Positions 1 through 6,686 of a stretch of 10,374 bases of DNA are shown in pieces. Position 1 is the stretch's first letter. The number at the start of each line of letters is the position of its first letter. The notes beneath the pieces were generated by a model that did not search any database, was not told the origin of the DNA, and saw nothing but the letters and a program-made list of their open reading frames with translations. Source of the stretch: Actinomycetes bacterium. Its GTDB lineage: Bacteria; Actinomycetota; Acidimicrobiia; Acidimicrobiales; Ilumatobacteraceae. The position numbers and the translations under genes are program-made. Location: NCBI GenBank assembly GCA_023417265.1, contig JAEZFY010000140.1, positions 1-10,374 on the forward strand. The letters run 5' to 3'.

Positions 1-776
1 CGGCACACCCATCCCGGGAACCGCCACGGCGCTTCCGGCGCGCCCTCGGCGACGTGGCGCACGAAGCGGCTGCCCTCCCACGCCCGGCCCGGGTCGCCGA
101 CTCCGTTGGGGAGCGCCAGCGACCAGTCGGCGAGCGTCTCATGAACGGCCGGGCACCCGACCTCGATCACTTCCAGGCCGGGCGACGCCTCGAGTACCCG
201 ATGACGGATCTGCGGCGGCTGCAGCACGCAGTCGCCAGCGGACATGACGAACGGCTCGCCCTGGTCCTCGTAGACGACCCGGACCCAGCCGGCCATGACG
301 AAGATCATCTGGAAGCGCACGCGATGGAAGTGCACGTAGTCGGGCACCGGCCCGCCGCCCGGGATCGTGATGTGCGAGGCGATGAACGCCCCGCCCCACC
401 GGTCGGGCAGGAGATCGCGGTAGCGCATCCCGGCCCGCCCCGGTGCCGCCGTGCCATCGTCGTGGGTGATCGTCAGCACGGGCACTGCGCTCGGTACGTC
501 GACCGTGCGTCCGACCGGGCGCACGAGGATCGTCGACCCACCCGGCAGGGCCTCCGTCCGCGCGGCTCCCTCCTCGACGTGGATCTGCAGCGTGACCGGC
601 GCCGCCACGGGCGCGGCTTCGAGCCGCAGGCGCACGCCGTGCCCGGCCACGACCGCGATCGTCGGCGCGTCGGCGGGGAAGATCGCCTCGACGCGGAACC
701 CGTACAGGTCGAGCAGGGCGGCGATGTCGGCGTCGAACCGGTCGGTGCGCAGCAGCACCTCGGCGTCGCGGAACAT
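1..776 (-). CDS. Cupin-domain protein with VOC-like N-terminus (C-terminus cut by window edge)
   Basis: The minus-strand frame from ATG at 776 stays open for 258 codons to base 1, so the C-terminus is missing. Residues about 8-55 (LYGFRVEAIFPADAP, then GHGVRLRLE) resemble half of a glyoxalase/VOC fold. This is a weak match made by eye. Residues about 130-210 form a cupin barrel. Its first motif has H149 and H151, with Q156 where Glu is usual, followed by a Gly. The second motif is GDCVLQPPQIRH, with H192 as last ligand. A metal-binding cupin enzyme or small-molecule sensor is therefore likely, and no signal peptide or membrane segment is seen. The gene starts head to head with kynureninase, which suggests a role in tryptophan/kynurenine metabolism, possibly as a dioxygenase. 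It does not look like classic 3-hydroxyanthranilate dioxygenase, and the substrate is unknown. The long ORFs on the opposite strand here are shadows. Confidence 0.75.
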   Translation of the reverse strand, partial: MFRDAEVLLRTDRFDADIAALLDLYGFRVEAIFPADAPTIAVVAGHGVRLRLEAAPVAAPVTLQIHVEEGAARTEALPGGSTILVRPVGRTVDVPSAVPVLTITHDDGTAAPGRAGMRYRDLLPDRWGGAFIASHITIPGGGPVPDYVHFHRVRFQMIFVMAGWVRVVYEDQGEPFVMSAGDCVLQPPQIRHRVLEASPGLEVIEVGCPAVHETLADWSLALPNGVGDPGRAWEGSRFVRHVAEGAPEAPWRFPGWVC

Positions 777-781
777 GGGGC

Positions 782-788
782 TAGTTTG
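782..788. promoter_or_regulatory. Shared -10 island for the divergent cupin and kynU genes
   Basis: The 19 bases between the two start codons (777-795) contain one AT-rich stretch. On the plus strand TAGTTT (782-787) fits TAnnnT and ends 8 bases before the kynU GTG at 796. On the minus strand the same bases read CAAACT (788-783), a weaker box ending 6 bases before the cupin ATG at 776. Neither gene has room for a leader or a Shine-Dalgarno site, so both are inferred to be leaderless. The plus-strand box is the better supported of the two. Confidence 0.5.
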
Positions 789-795
789 CCGTGCC

Positions 796-2028
796 GTGCA
801 CACGCGAGCCGACGCCGCAGCACTCGACGCGGCCGACCCGTTGGCCCCGCTGCGCGAGCGCTTCGTGATCGCCGACCCGAGCCTGATCTACCTCGACGGC
901 AACTCGCTCGGCCGGCTGCCCGCCGCGCTCCCCGCCCGGCTGGCGACACTCGTCGGCCACGAGTGGGGCGGGCGCTTGATCGGCTCGTGGAACGACGGGT
1001 GGCTCGACATGGCCACGCGCGTCGGCGACGCGATCGGTGCACTGGTGGGCGCCGCGCCAGGTCAAGTCGTCGTCACCAACTCGACCACCGTCAACCTGTT
1101 CCAGCTCGCCGGGGCCGCGCTGCGGGCGTCCGGGCGTGGCGAACTCGTCACCGATGCCGGCAACTTCCCCACCGACCGCTACGTGCTGGCCGGGCTCGCC
1201 GAGCAGCTCGGCATGACGATCCGGCTGGCCGAGCCCGATCCGGAGGCAGTCGCCGAGGTCGTCGGGCCCGAGACGGCGCTCGTGTCGTTCTCGCACGTCG
1301 ACTACCGCACGGGGGCGATCGCCGACATGGCGGCGATCAACTCGGTCGCCCACGCCGCCGGGGCGCGCACGCTGTGGGACCTGTCGCACGCCGCCGGAGC
1401 GGTGCCGGTCGAGCTCGACGCAACCGGCACCGACCTCGCCGTCGGATGCACCTACAAGTACCTCAACGGCGGGCCCGGCGCGCCGGCGTTCCTGTACGTC
1501 CGCGGCGACCTCCATGAAGCGCTGACACCGCCCATCCAGGGGTGGTTCGGACAGCGCGACCAGTTCGCGATGGGCGCCGAGTTCGATCCGGTGCCCGGCA
1601 TCGGCAGGTTCGTCGGCGGCACCCCGCACATCGTCGGCATCGCCTGCGTGGAGGCGGGCGTCGACGTCATCGCCGAGGCCGGGATCGCCGCGCTGCGCCG
1701 CAAGTCGCTCGCCCAAACCAGCCTGATCATCGACCTCGCCGACGCCTGGCTCAGCGACTTGGGCTTCCGCGTGGCGTCACCGCGCGACCCCGCGCGGCGC
1801 GGCTCGCACGTCGCCCTCGCCCACCCCGACGGCTACCGGATCAGCCGCGCCCTCGCCGAGCAGGCCGGCGTGGTGGTCGACTTCCGTCGCCCTGACGTGG
1901 TCCGGGTGGCGGTCACACCGGCCTATCTGGCGTATACCGAGATCTGGGATGCGATCGCTCGGCTCCGGGAACTCGTCGCCACTGGCGGCCACCTGACGAT
2001 CGACCCGACGCCGCAGCGGGTCACCTGA
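796..2028 (+). CDS. kynU: Kynureninase
   Basis: This PLP enzyme hydrolyses L-kynurenine to anthranilate and alanine (or 3-hydroxykynurenine to 3-hydroxyanthranilate) in cytosolic tryptophan breakdown. The fold-type I aminotransferase pattern is clear. YLDGNSLG lies at residues 32-39 and the phosphate-binding NSTT around 95-98. D195 in LWDLSH should face the PLP ring nitrogen, and K221 in TYKYLNGGPG is the Schiff-base lysine. The substrate-side motif reads GWFGQRDQF (W250), with Gln where many kynureninases have His. Length is 410 residues, normal for the family. The GTG at 796 is preferred because a TAGTTT box ends 8 bases before it. An in-frame ATG at 775 would add 7 residues but overlaps both that box and the cupin ATG. 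The 3' end overlaps the convergent HxlR gene by 8 bases. Anthranilate-degrading genes are not in the window, so the fate of the product is unknown. Confidence 0.93.
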   Translation: MHTRADAAALDAADPLAPLRERFVIADPSLIYLDGNSLGRLPAALPARLATLVGHEWGGRLIGSWNDGWLDMATRVGDAIGALVGAAPGQVVVTNSTTVNLFQLAGAALRASGRGELVTDAGNFPTDRYVLAGLAEQLGMTIRLAEPDPEAVAEVVGPETALVSFSHVDYRTGAIADMAAINSVAHAAGARTLWDLSHAAGAVPVELDATGTDLAVGCTYKYLNGGPGAPAFLYVRGDLHEALTPPIQGWFGQRDQFAMGAEFDPVPGIGRFVGGTPHIVGIACVEAGVDVIAEAGIAALRRKSLAQTSLIIDLADAWLSDLGFRVASPRDPARRGSHVALAHPDGYRISRALAEQAGVVVDFRRPDVVRVAVTPAYLAYTEIWDAIARLRELVATGGHLTIDPTPQRVT

Positions 2029-2515
2029 CGCCCGTCGCGTGGTCATTCGTGTCGGGGGTGGCCGACCGGATCGCCGCCGGGCCGAACGTCGTCCGGCACG
2101 CCCGGCACCAGAACGCCTGATCGAACTCGGTGCCGCACGGGGCGTGCACGAGCACCGCCGTCGGATCGCCGTCGCCGAACCAACGATCGCCCCATCGCAG
2201 CAGGGCGACGAGCACCGGTGACAGCTCCATGCCCTGCTCGGTGAGCCGGTACTCGTAGCGGACCGGGCGCTCGCCGTACGGCGCCTTGTGGAGGATGCCT
2301 GCGCCGACGAGCCGTCGCAGCAGGTCGGCGAGCACCGCCCGGCCGACGCCGAGATCGGCCTGCAGATCGTCGAACCGGCGCACGCCCCGGAACACGTCGC
2401 GCACCACCAACATCGACCACTTGTCGCCCACCAGCGACACGACGTCGGTGAGGGTCGAGTTGCGGGACTGCCCGCCGGTCGACGGCGTGGCCGAGGACGA
2501 GGAGCGGCCGGGCAC
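2021..2515 (-). CDS. HxlR/DUF24-family transcriptional regulator
   Basis: A 164-residue winged-helix regulator. The HxlR core runs from about residue 20 to 112: LVGDKWSMLVVRDVF, GVRRFDDLQADLG (recognition region), LRRLVGAGIL, and the wing RYEYRLTEQGMEL. HxlR proteins act as dimers and often sense electrophiles or oxidants through a Cys just before the GxKW helix. Here that position is S20, so the usual thiol switch is absent. A C-terminal cluster of H124, C127, C137 and C140 could bind zinc. The frame is open back to 2641, but GTG at 2515 is chosen because TATCGT ends 6 bases upstream and a longer form would overlap fbiC and its promoter. It diverges from fbiC across inverted repeats that are candidate operator sites, and it converges with kynU. 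It could control itself, fbiC or both. The target and effector are inferred, not seen. Confidence 0.85.
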   Translation of the reverse strand: MPGRSSSSATPSTGGQSRNSTLTDVVSLVGDKWSMLVVRDVFRGVRRFDDLQADLGVGRAVLADLLRRLVGAGILHKAPYGERPVRYEYRLTEQGMELSPVLVALLRWGDRWFGDGDPTAVLVHAPCGTEFDQAFWCRACRTTFGPAAIRSATPDTNDHATGVR

Positions 2516-2521
2516 GAGCCG

Positions 2522-2527
2522 ACGATA
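2522..2527 (-). promoter_or_regulatory. -10 box of the HxlR gene (leaderless)
   Basis: TATCGT on the minus strand ends 6 bases before the GTG at 2515. No purine-rich ribosome binding site lies between, so transcription probably begins at or next to the start codon. A TTGGAA at 2548-2543 could be a -35 element with short (15-base) spacing. Confidence 0.55.
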
Positions 2528-2539
2528 CCCAACGCGGCC

Positions 2540-2565
2540 GGGTTCCAATTCCGAACCCAGGTTCG
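2540..2565. promoter_or_regulatory. Candidate operator: three GGTTC/GAACC half-sites between hxlR and fbiC
   Basis: GGGTTC (2540-2545) and GAACCC (2553-2558) form a perfect inverted repeat with a 7-base spacer. The second half-site also pairs with a third, giving CGAACC-CA-GGTTCG (2552-2565), whose 6-base arms match perfectly. The second palindrome abuts the fbiC -10 box, and the first lies over the likely -35 zone of both promoters. That placement suits a repressor of one or both genes. The adjacent HxlR protein is the obvious candidate, by inference only. Confidence 0.5.
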
Positions 2566-2566
2566 C

Positions 2567-2572
2567 TACAGT
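2567..2572 (+). promoter_or_regulatory. -10 box of fbiC (leaderless)
   Basis: TACAGT ends 8 bases before the fbiC ATG at 2581, the same distance as for kynU and lacI. The spacer CGCCGCCC is not a ribosome binding site, so a leaderless transcript is inferred. Confidence 0.6.
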
Positions 2573-2580
2573 CGCCGCCC

Positions 2581-4944
2581 ATGGACCGGGCCACGCTCTT
2601 GCACACACCGCTCGCCGAGCTGCTCGCGGCAGCCTCAGCACAGCGGTCCGGGACGCGCGTCACCTACTCGCCGAAGGTCTTCATCCCGCTCACGTTCCTG
2701 TGCAACGACGCGTGCAGCTACTGCACGTTCGCCCAGCCGCCGGCGCGGGTGCCGGCGCCGTACCTGGCACCCGACGACGTCCTCCGGATCGCCCGCGAGG
2801 GCGCCCGGGCAGGCTGCCACGAAGCGCTGTTCACGCTCGGCGAGCGACCCGAGGAGCGCTACCCCGTCGCCCGCGAGTGGCTCGCCGCCCACGGCTACGC
2901 GAGCACGGTCGAGTACCTCGCGGCGATGTGCCGGCTCGTGCTCGACGAGGTGGGCCTGCTCCCGCACGCCAATGCGGGGGCGCTGACCGCCGACGAGCTG
3001 GCGGCGCTGCGGCCCGTGGCGGCCAGCCAGGGGATGATGCTCGAGTCCCTGAACGCCGAGCTCGAGTGCCACCGCAACGCACCCGACAAGCACCCGGCCC
3101 GGCGGCTGGCAACGCTCGAGGCCGCCGGTGAACTGGCGATCCCGTTCACGACCGGCATCCTCGTCGGCATCGGCGAATCGCCCGACGACCGCCTGACCGC
3201 GCTCGAGGCGATCGCCGCCAGCCACGCCCGCCACGGTCACGTGCAGGAAGTCATCGTGCAGAACTTCCTCCCCAAGCCGCGCACGGTCATGCGCGCCGCG
3301 CCGGCGTGCCCGAGCGACGACTACCTGTGGACACTCGCCGCGGCGCGCCTGATCCTGCCGCCCGATGTGCACCTCCAGGCACCACCCAACCTCACCGACG
3401 ACTTCGCCGGGCTGCTCGCAACCGGCATCGACGATTGGGGAGGCGTGTCGCCCGTGACCGCCGACCACGTCAACCCCGAGCGCCCATGGCCGGCCGTCGA
3501 CCGCCTGCGCGAGGTCACCGAGGCAGCCGGGTTGACGCTCGCCCCGCGCCTCACGATCTATCCCGAGTTCGCCCAGGATCCCGAGCGGTGGCTCGACCCA
3601 GCCGTGCGCTTCGCCGTGCTCGACCGGTCCGATGCCGAGTCGCTCGGCCGCGACGACCCGGGTGCGCAGTTCCCCGAACGCGTGGCCGGCACGCGCGACA
3701 CCGGCGACGGCGCCGACGTCGTACTCGTCGGCGAGCGCTCGACCGCGTGGTACTCGGGCGCCCCCGTCACCCCACCGAACCTCGTGTTTCATCCGGGGTC
3801 AGACCCCCGATGTAATGGGGCCGTCGGGGAGGTGCTCAGCGGCGTCCGCGCCGGCGAACAGGTCGGTGTCGACGAGTTGGTCACCCTGTTCGGGGCACGT
3901 GGTCCGGAGGTCGCGGCGGTCGCCGCGGCCGCCGACGAGCTGCGCCAGCGGGCGGTCGGCGACGCCGTGTCGTGGGTGCACAACCGCAACATCAACTACA
4001 CCAACGTGTGCACGTTCAAGTGCAAGTTCTGCGGATTCGCCAAGGGCAAGCTGTCGCTGAACCTGCGCGGCACGCCGTACCTGCTGACGCTCGACGACAT
4101 TGCCGCCCGGGCCGCCGAGGCGTGGGAACTCGGGGCGACCGAAGTCACCTTGCAGGGCGGCATCCACCCGAGCTTCGACGGCAACTACTACGTCGATGTC
4201 ACACGCGCCGTGAAGCAAGCCGCCCCCGGCATCCACGTGCACGGCTTCACCGCCCTGGAGGTGTCCGAGGGCGCCAAGCGTCTCGGTGAGCCGTTGCGCG
4301 ACTACCTGATCCGCCTCCGCGACGCCGGGCTGGGAAGCCTGCCTGGTACGGCCGCCGAGATCCTCGACGACGAGATCCGCTCCGTCTTGTGCCCCGACAA
4401 GGTCACCACCGACGAGTGGCTCGACGTCCACGCCACCGCCCACGCCGTGGGCCTGCGCTCGAACGTCACGATCATGTTCGGGTCGATCGAGCGCCCGGTG
4501 CACTGGGCCCGGCACCTCGTGCGGACCCGCGCCGTGGAGATCCGTAACCGCCAGCTCGGTTGCGCCGGGTTCACCGAGTTCGTGCCACTGCCGTTCGTCC
4601 ACATGGCCTCTCCGATCTACCTGCAACGGCTCGCCCGCCGTGGCCCGACGTTCCGCGAGGTCGTGCTGATGCACGCCGTCGGGCGGATCGCCTACGACGG
4701 CTGGATCCCCAACGTCCAAGCGTCGTGGGTGAAGATCGGCGCCGACGGCGTGCGCCAGCTGCTGCGGGCGGGCGTCAACGATCTCGGGGGCACGTTGATG
4801 GACGAGAACATCAGCCGGGCCGCCGGCGCCGAGCACGGCCAAGCGATGCAGCCCGGCGACTTCGCCGCCCTCGTCGCTCCGCTCGAACGCCGGCTGGCGC
4901 AGCGCTCGACGCTGTACCGCGAACCCGTGCGGGCGGGGATCTGA
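2581..4944 (+). CDS. fbiC: FO synthase, fused CofG-CofH (FbiC)
   Basis: This bifunctional radical-SAM enzyme makes FO (7,8-didemethyl-8-hydroxy-5-deazariboflavin), the chromophore of coenzyme F420. The substrates are tyrosine (CofH half) and 5-amino-6-ribitylaminouracil, and the CofG half closes the ring. Both iron-sulfur motifs are intact CX3CX2C: C41/C45/C48 in FLCNDACSYCTF (CofG) and C477/C481/C484 in CTFKCKFCGF (CofH). The CofH half also shows HNRNINYTNVC, LQGGIHP and a typical C-terminal NDLGGTLMDENISRAAG. The total of 787 residues is somewhat shorter than mycobacterial FbiC (about 856), mostly by a short N-terminus and linker. ATG at 2581 is supported by TACAGT ending 8 bases upstream. 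Around residues 403-413, at the join of the two halves, the protein encodes an unusual FHPGSDPRCNG built from rare codons over a DNA palindrome. The reading frame is intact, so the enzyme is probably functional. Confidence 0.96.
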   Translation: MDRATLLHTPLAELLAAASAQRSGTRVTYSPKVFIPLTFLCNDACSYCTFAQPPARVPAPYLAPDDVLRIAREGARAGCHEALFTLGERPEERYPVAREWLAAHGYASTVEYLAAMCRLVLDEVGLLPHANAGALTADELAALRPVAASQGMMLESLNAELECHRNAPDKHPARRLATLEAAGELAIPFTTGILVGIGESPDDRLTALEAIAASHARHGHVQEVIVQNFLPKPRTVMRAAPACPSDDYLWTLAAARLILPPDVHLQAPPNLTDDFAGLLATGIDDWGGVSPVTADHVNPERPWPAVDRLREVTEAAGLTLAPRLTIYPEFAQDPERWLDPAVRFAVLDRSDAESLGRDDPGAQFPERVAGTRDTGDGADVVLVGERSTAWYSGAPVTPPNLVFHPGSDPRCNGAVGEVLSGVRAGEQVGVDELVTLFGARGPEVAAVAAAADELRQRAVGDAVSWVHNRNINYTNVCTFKCKFCGFAKGKLSLNLRGTPYLLTLDDIAARAAEAWELGATEVTLQGGIHPSFDGNYYVDVTRAVKQAAPGIHVHGFTALEVSEGAKRLGEPLRDYLIRLRDAGLGSLPGTAAEILDDEIRSVLCPDKVTTDEWLDVHATAHAVGLRSNVTIMFGSIERPVHWARHLVRTRAVEIRNRQLGCAGFTEFVPLPFVHMASPIYLQRLARRGPTFREVVLMHAVGRIAYDGWIPNVQASWVKIGADGVRQLLRAGVNDLGGTLMDENISRAAGAEHGQAMQPGDFAALVAPLERRLAQRSTLYREPVRAGI
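3787..3820 (+). repeat. REP-like palindrome read in frame inside fbiC
   Basis: Arms CATCCGGGGTC (3790-3800) and GACCCCCGATG (3802-3812) flank a single A and pair at 10 of 11 positions. After one mismatch TT/AA extends the pairing, then TGTAATGGGG follows. Codons here are TTT, CAT, TCA, CGA, TGT and AAT, all of a kind rare in the surrounding gene, where C/G-ending codons dominate. The segment sits in the interdomain linker and keeps the frame. It looks like a dispersed palindromic repeat that landed in the gene. Whether it recurs in this genome cannot be seen from one window. Confidence 0.5.
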
Positions 4945-4980
4945 CACGCAACGCCCCAGCTAGACGAGCCTGGCCGGGCG

Positions 4981-5004
4981 ACTACCTACTGGTCGGTAGG
5001 CAGT
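4981..5004. promoter_or_regulatory. TetR-type operator over the desaturase promoter
   Basis: The core CCTACTGGTCGGTAGG (4985-5000) is an imperfect palindrome with perfect 5-base outer arms CCTAC/GTAGG and an inner G..C pair. Beyond one mismatch on each side, ACT (4981-4983) and AGT (5002-5004) extend it to 24 bases. Size, symmetry and the TA/GG-rich arms resemble TetR-family operators. It covers the expected -35 and spacer of the desaturase promoter and ends just before the -10 box, so repression by promoter occlusion is inferred. No TetR gene lies in the window. Confidence 0.6.
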
Positions 5005-5006
5005 GG

Positions 5007-5012
5007 TAACGT
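5007..5012 (+). promoter_or_regulatory. -10 box of the desaturase gene (leaderless)
   Basis: TAACGT ends 7 bases before ATG at 5020. It overlaps an alternative in-frame GTG at 5011, which argues for the ATG as the real start. No ribosome binding site is visible. Confidence 0.55.
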
Positions 5013-5019
5013 GGTTGTC

Positions 5020-5952
5020 ATGCTCCCCCGCGACCAGATGCTCAGCGAGCTCGAACCCGTCGTCGAAACGCTGCTCGAACGACATCTGGCCACGTCGAAG
5101 GAATGGTTTCCCCACGAGCACGTGCCCTACGGCCGCGGGCGTGACCCGATCCCCGGCGAGGCGTGGAACGAACTCGACTGCGACCTCGGTGGGGCCACGC
5201 TGACGCCCGAGGTGCGTTCGGCCCTGCTCGTCAACCTGCTCACCGAGGACAACCTCCCCTACTACTTCCGCTCGGTCGAGCACATGTTCGGCCGGGACGG
5301 CGCGTGGGGCACCTGGGTGCGCCGGTGGACGGCCGAGGAAGGTCGCCACTCGATGGCGATCTACGGGTACCTGATGGTCACCCGGGCGATCGACCCGCAC
5401 GAACTCGAGCGCAGCCGCATGGCGCAGGTGTCGGGTGGGGTGTCGCCGGATCCGCCCTCGTTGCACGACGGGTTCGTGTACCTCGCCCTGCAAGAGCTCG
5501 CCACGCGCATCTCGCACCGCACCACGGGGCGCATGATCGGCGACACCGCCGGTTACGACGTGATGATGCGCGTCGCCGCCGACGAGAACCTGCACCAACT
5601 CTTCTACCGCGATCTCGCCACGGCTGCTCTGGCCCACGACCCGGACGGGATGATGGTCGCGATCGAACGCCAAGTGCGCACGTTCGCGATGCCCGGCACG
5701 GGCATTCCGAACTTCGTCGAGCACGCCCGGCGCATCGCCAACGCCGGGATCTACGACCTGTCGGTGCACCACGACCAGATCCTCGCCCCGGTGGTGTTGC
5801 GTCAGTGGGACGTCGAACACATCGAAGGCCTCGGCGCCGAGGGTGAACAGGCCCGCGAGCAACTGCTCAAGCGGCTGGCGAAGTCCGAGAAGGTGGCCCG
5901 CCGCGTCGCCGAGCGCCGCGAGGAAGCTCGCGAACTCGCCACCAGCGCCTGA
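5020..5952 (+). CDS. Acyl-ACP desaturase (diiron, ferritin-like, DesA family)
   Basis: A soluble fatty-acid desaturase of the plant stearoyl-ACP/mycobacterial DesA type, which inserts a double bond into acyl chains carried on ACP using O2 and reduced ferredoxin. All six expected diiron ligands are present: E76 (LLTEDN), E107 and H110 (EEGRH), E159 (LQELATRISH), and E189 and H192 (DENLH). Their spacing fits the four-helix bundle. Length is 310 residues, and the C-terminal 40 are highly charged and probably helical. ATG at 5020 is preferred to the in-frame GTG at 5011 because the -10 box overlaps the GTG. A long TetR-type palindrome covers the promoter, so control by fatty acids or acyl-CoA is plausible by analogy. 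It is likely a single-gene unit, 75 bases after fbiC and convergent with the response regulator. Substrate length and double-bond position cannot be read from the sequence. Confidence 0.92.
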   Translation: MLPRDQMLSELEPVVETLLERHLATSKEWFPHEHVPYGRGRDPIPGEAWNELDCDLGGATLTPEVRSALLVNLLTEDNLPYYFRSVEHMFGRDGAWGTWVRRWTAEEGRHSMAIYGYLMVTRAIDPHELERSRMAQVSGGVSPDPPSLHDGFVYLALQELATRISHRTTGRMIGDTAGYDVMMRVAADENLHQLFYRDLATAALAHDPDGMMVAIERQVRTFAMPGTGIPNFVEHARRIANAGIYDLSVHHDQILAPVVLRQWDVEHIEGLGAEGEQAREQLLKRLAKSEKVARRVAERREEARELATSA

Positions 5953-5958
5953 CCGGCC

Positions 5959-5972
5959 CGGCCGCCTGGCCG
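5959..5972. terminator. Possible weak bidirectional hairpin between desaturase and response regulator
   Basis: In the 38-base convergent gap, CGGCC (5959-5963) pairs with GGCCG (5968-5972) across a 4-base loop. No T-run follows on either strand, so this is only a tentative stop signal for both converging transcripts. Confidence 0.22.
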
Positions 5973-5990
5973 CGCCGCGCTGGAACAGAG

Positions 5991-6686
5991 CTACGCGCCG
6001 CGGAGGTAGCGCAGCACCGCCAGCACCCGGCGGTGGGCACCCTCGCCAGGTTCGAGGTCGAGCTTCATGAACACGTTCGAGATGTGCTTCTCGACCGCCC
6101 CACCGGACACGATCAGGCGGTCGGCGATGCCGGCGTTGCTGAGCCCTTCCGCCATCAGCTCGAGCACTTCGCGTTCGCGCGGCGTGAGCCGGTCGAGCTC
6201 GCTCGCTCGCCGCGAGCGACCGAGGATCTGGCTGATCACCTCGGCGTCGACCGCGCTCCCGCCGGCGGCGACGCGGCGCAGTGCTTCGAGGAACTGGTTG
6301 ACGTCGATCACGCGGTCCTTGAGCAGATAGCCGACGCCGGCGACGTCGCCGTCGAGTAACTCGGCGGCGTAGCGCTCCTCGACGTACTGCGACAGCACGA
6401 GCACGGCGATGCGCGGGTTGCGGCGTCGGATCTCGATCGCCGCCCGGAGACCCTCGTCGGTGTGGGTCGGCGGCATGCGCACGTCGACGACACACAGATC
6501 GGGTTGCTGCTCGGTCACCGCATCGAGCAGGGCATCGGCGTCGCCGACCGCGGCCACGACGACGAACCCCGAGTCGTTGAGCAAGCGCACGACACCGTCG
6601 CGCAGGAGCACGGAGTCGTCGGCAACCACGACGCGCACGCCCGCGTTGGCACGGTCGGCCGAGTGGGTGGTGTCGTCGTTGCTCAT
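5991..6686 (-). CDS. NarL/FixJ-type response regulator
   Basis: A 231-residue two-component regulator. The receiver domain (about residues 17-135) has the acidic pair D23/D24, phospho-acceptor D68 in CVVDVRMPP, S99 at the switch position and K123 in YLLKD. A LuxR-type helix-turn-helix follows at about 165-212 (LTPREREVLELMAEGLSNAGIADRL in two pieces, then GAVEKHISNVFMKL). It is expected to bind DNA as a dimer after phosphorylation. Its ATG overlaps the TGA of the upstream kinase gene in an ATGA arrangement, so the two are co-transcribed and probably translationally coupled; no ribosome binding site is visible. The kinase is almost certainly its partner. The target genes are unknown. The upstream copD gene is one possibility, but nothing in the sequence shows this. 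Confidence 0.95.
   Translation of the reverse strand: MSNDDTTHSADRANAGVRVVVADDSVLLRDGVVRLLNDSGFVVVAAVGDADALLDAVTEQQPDLCVVDVRMPPTHTDEGLRAAIEIRRRNPRIAVLVLSQYVEERYAAELLDGDVAGVGYLLKDRVIDVNQFLEALRRVAAGGSAVDAEVISQILGRSRRASELDRLTPREREVLELMAEGLSNAGIADRLIVSGGAVEKHISNVFMKLDLEPGEGAHRRVLAVLRYLRGA

Noticed and set aside
775..796. ATG at 775 as the kynU start
   Set aside because: It overlaps the cupin start codon and precedes the only -10-like box. The GTG at 796 fits the leaderless spacing and the usual family N-terminus better. Not fully excluded.
54..1517. Long plus-strand open frame across the cupin and kynU genes
   Set aside because: Arg/Pro/His-rich translation with no domain motif. It is a GC-bias shadow of the cupin (other strand) and kynU (other frame), both of which carry clear family motifs.
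781..1716. Minus-strand 311-codon frame inside kynU
   Set aside because: It lies wholly antisense to kynureninase and has no recognisable domain, promoter or start signal. Similar long antisense frames occur under fbiC (2635-3792, 3799-4947) and are rejected for the same reason.
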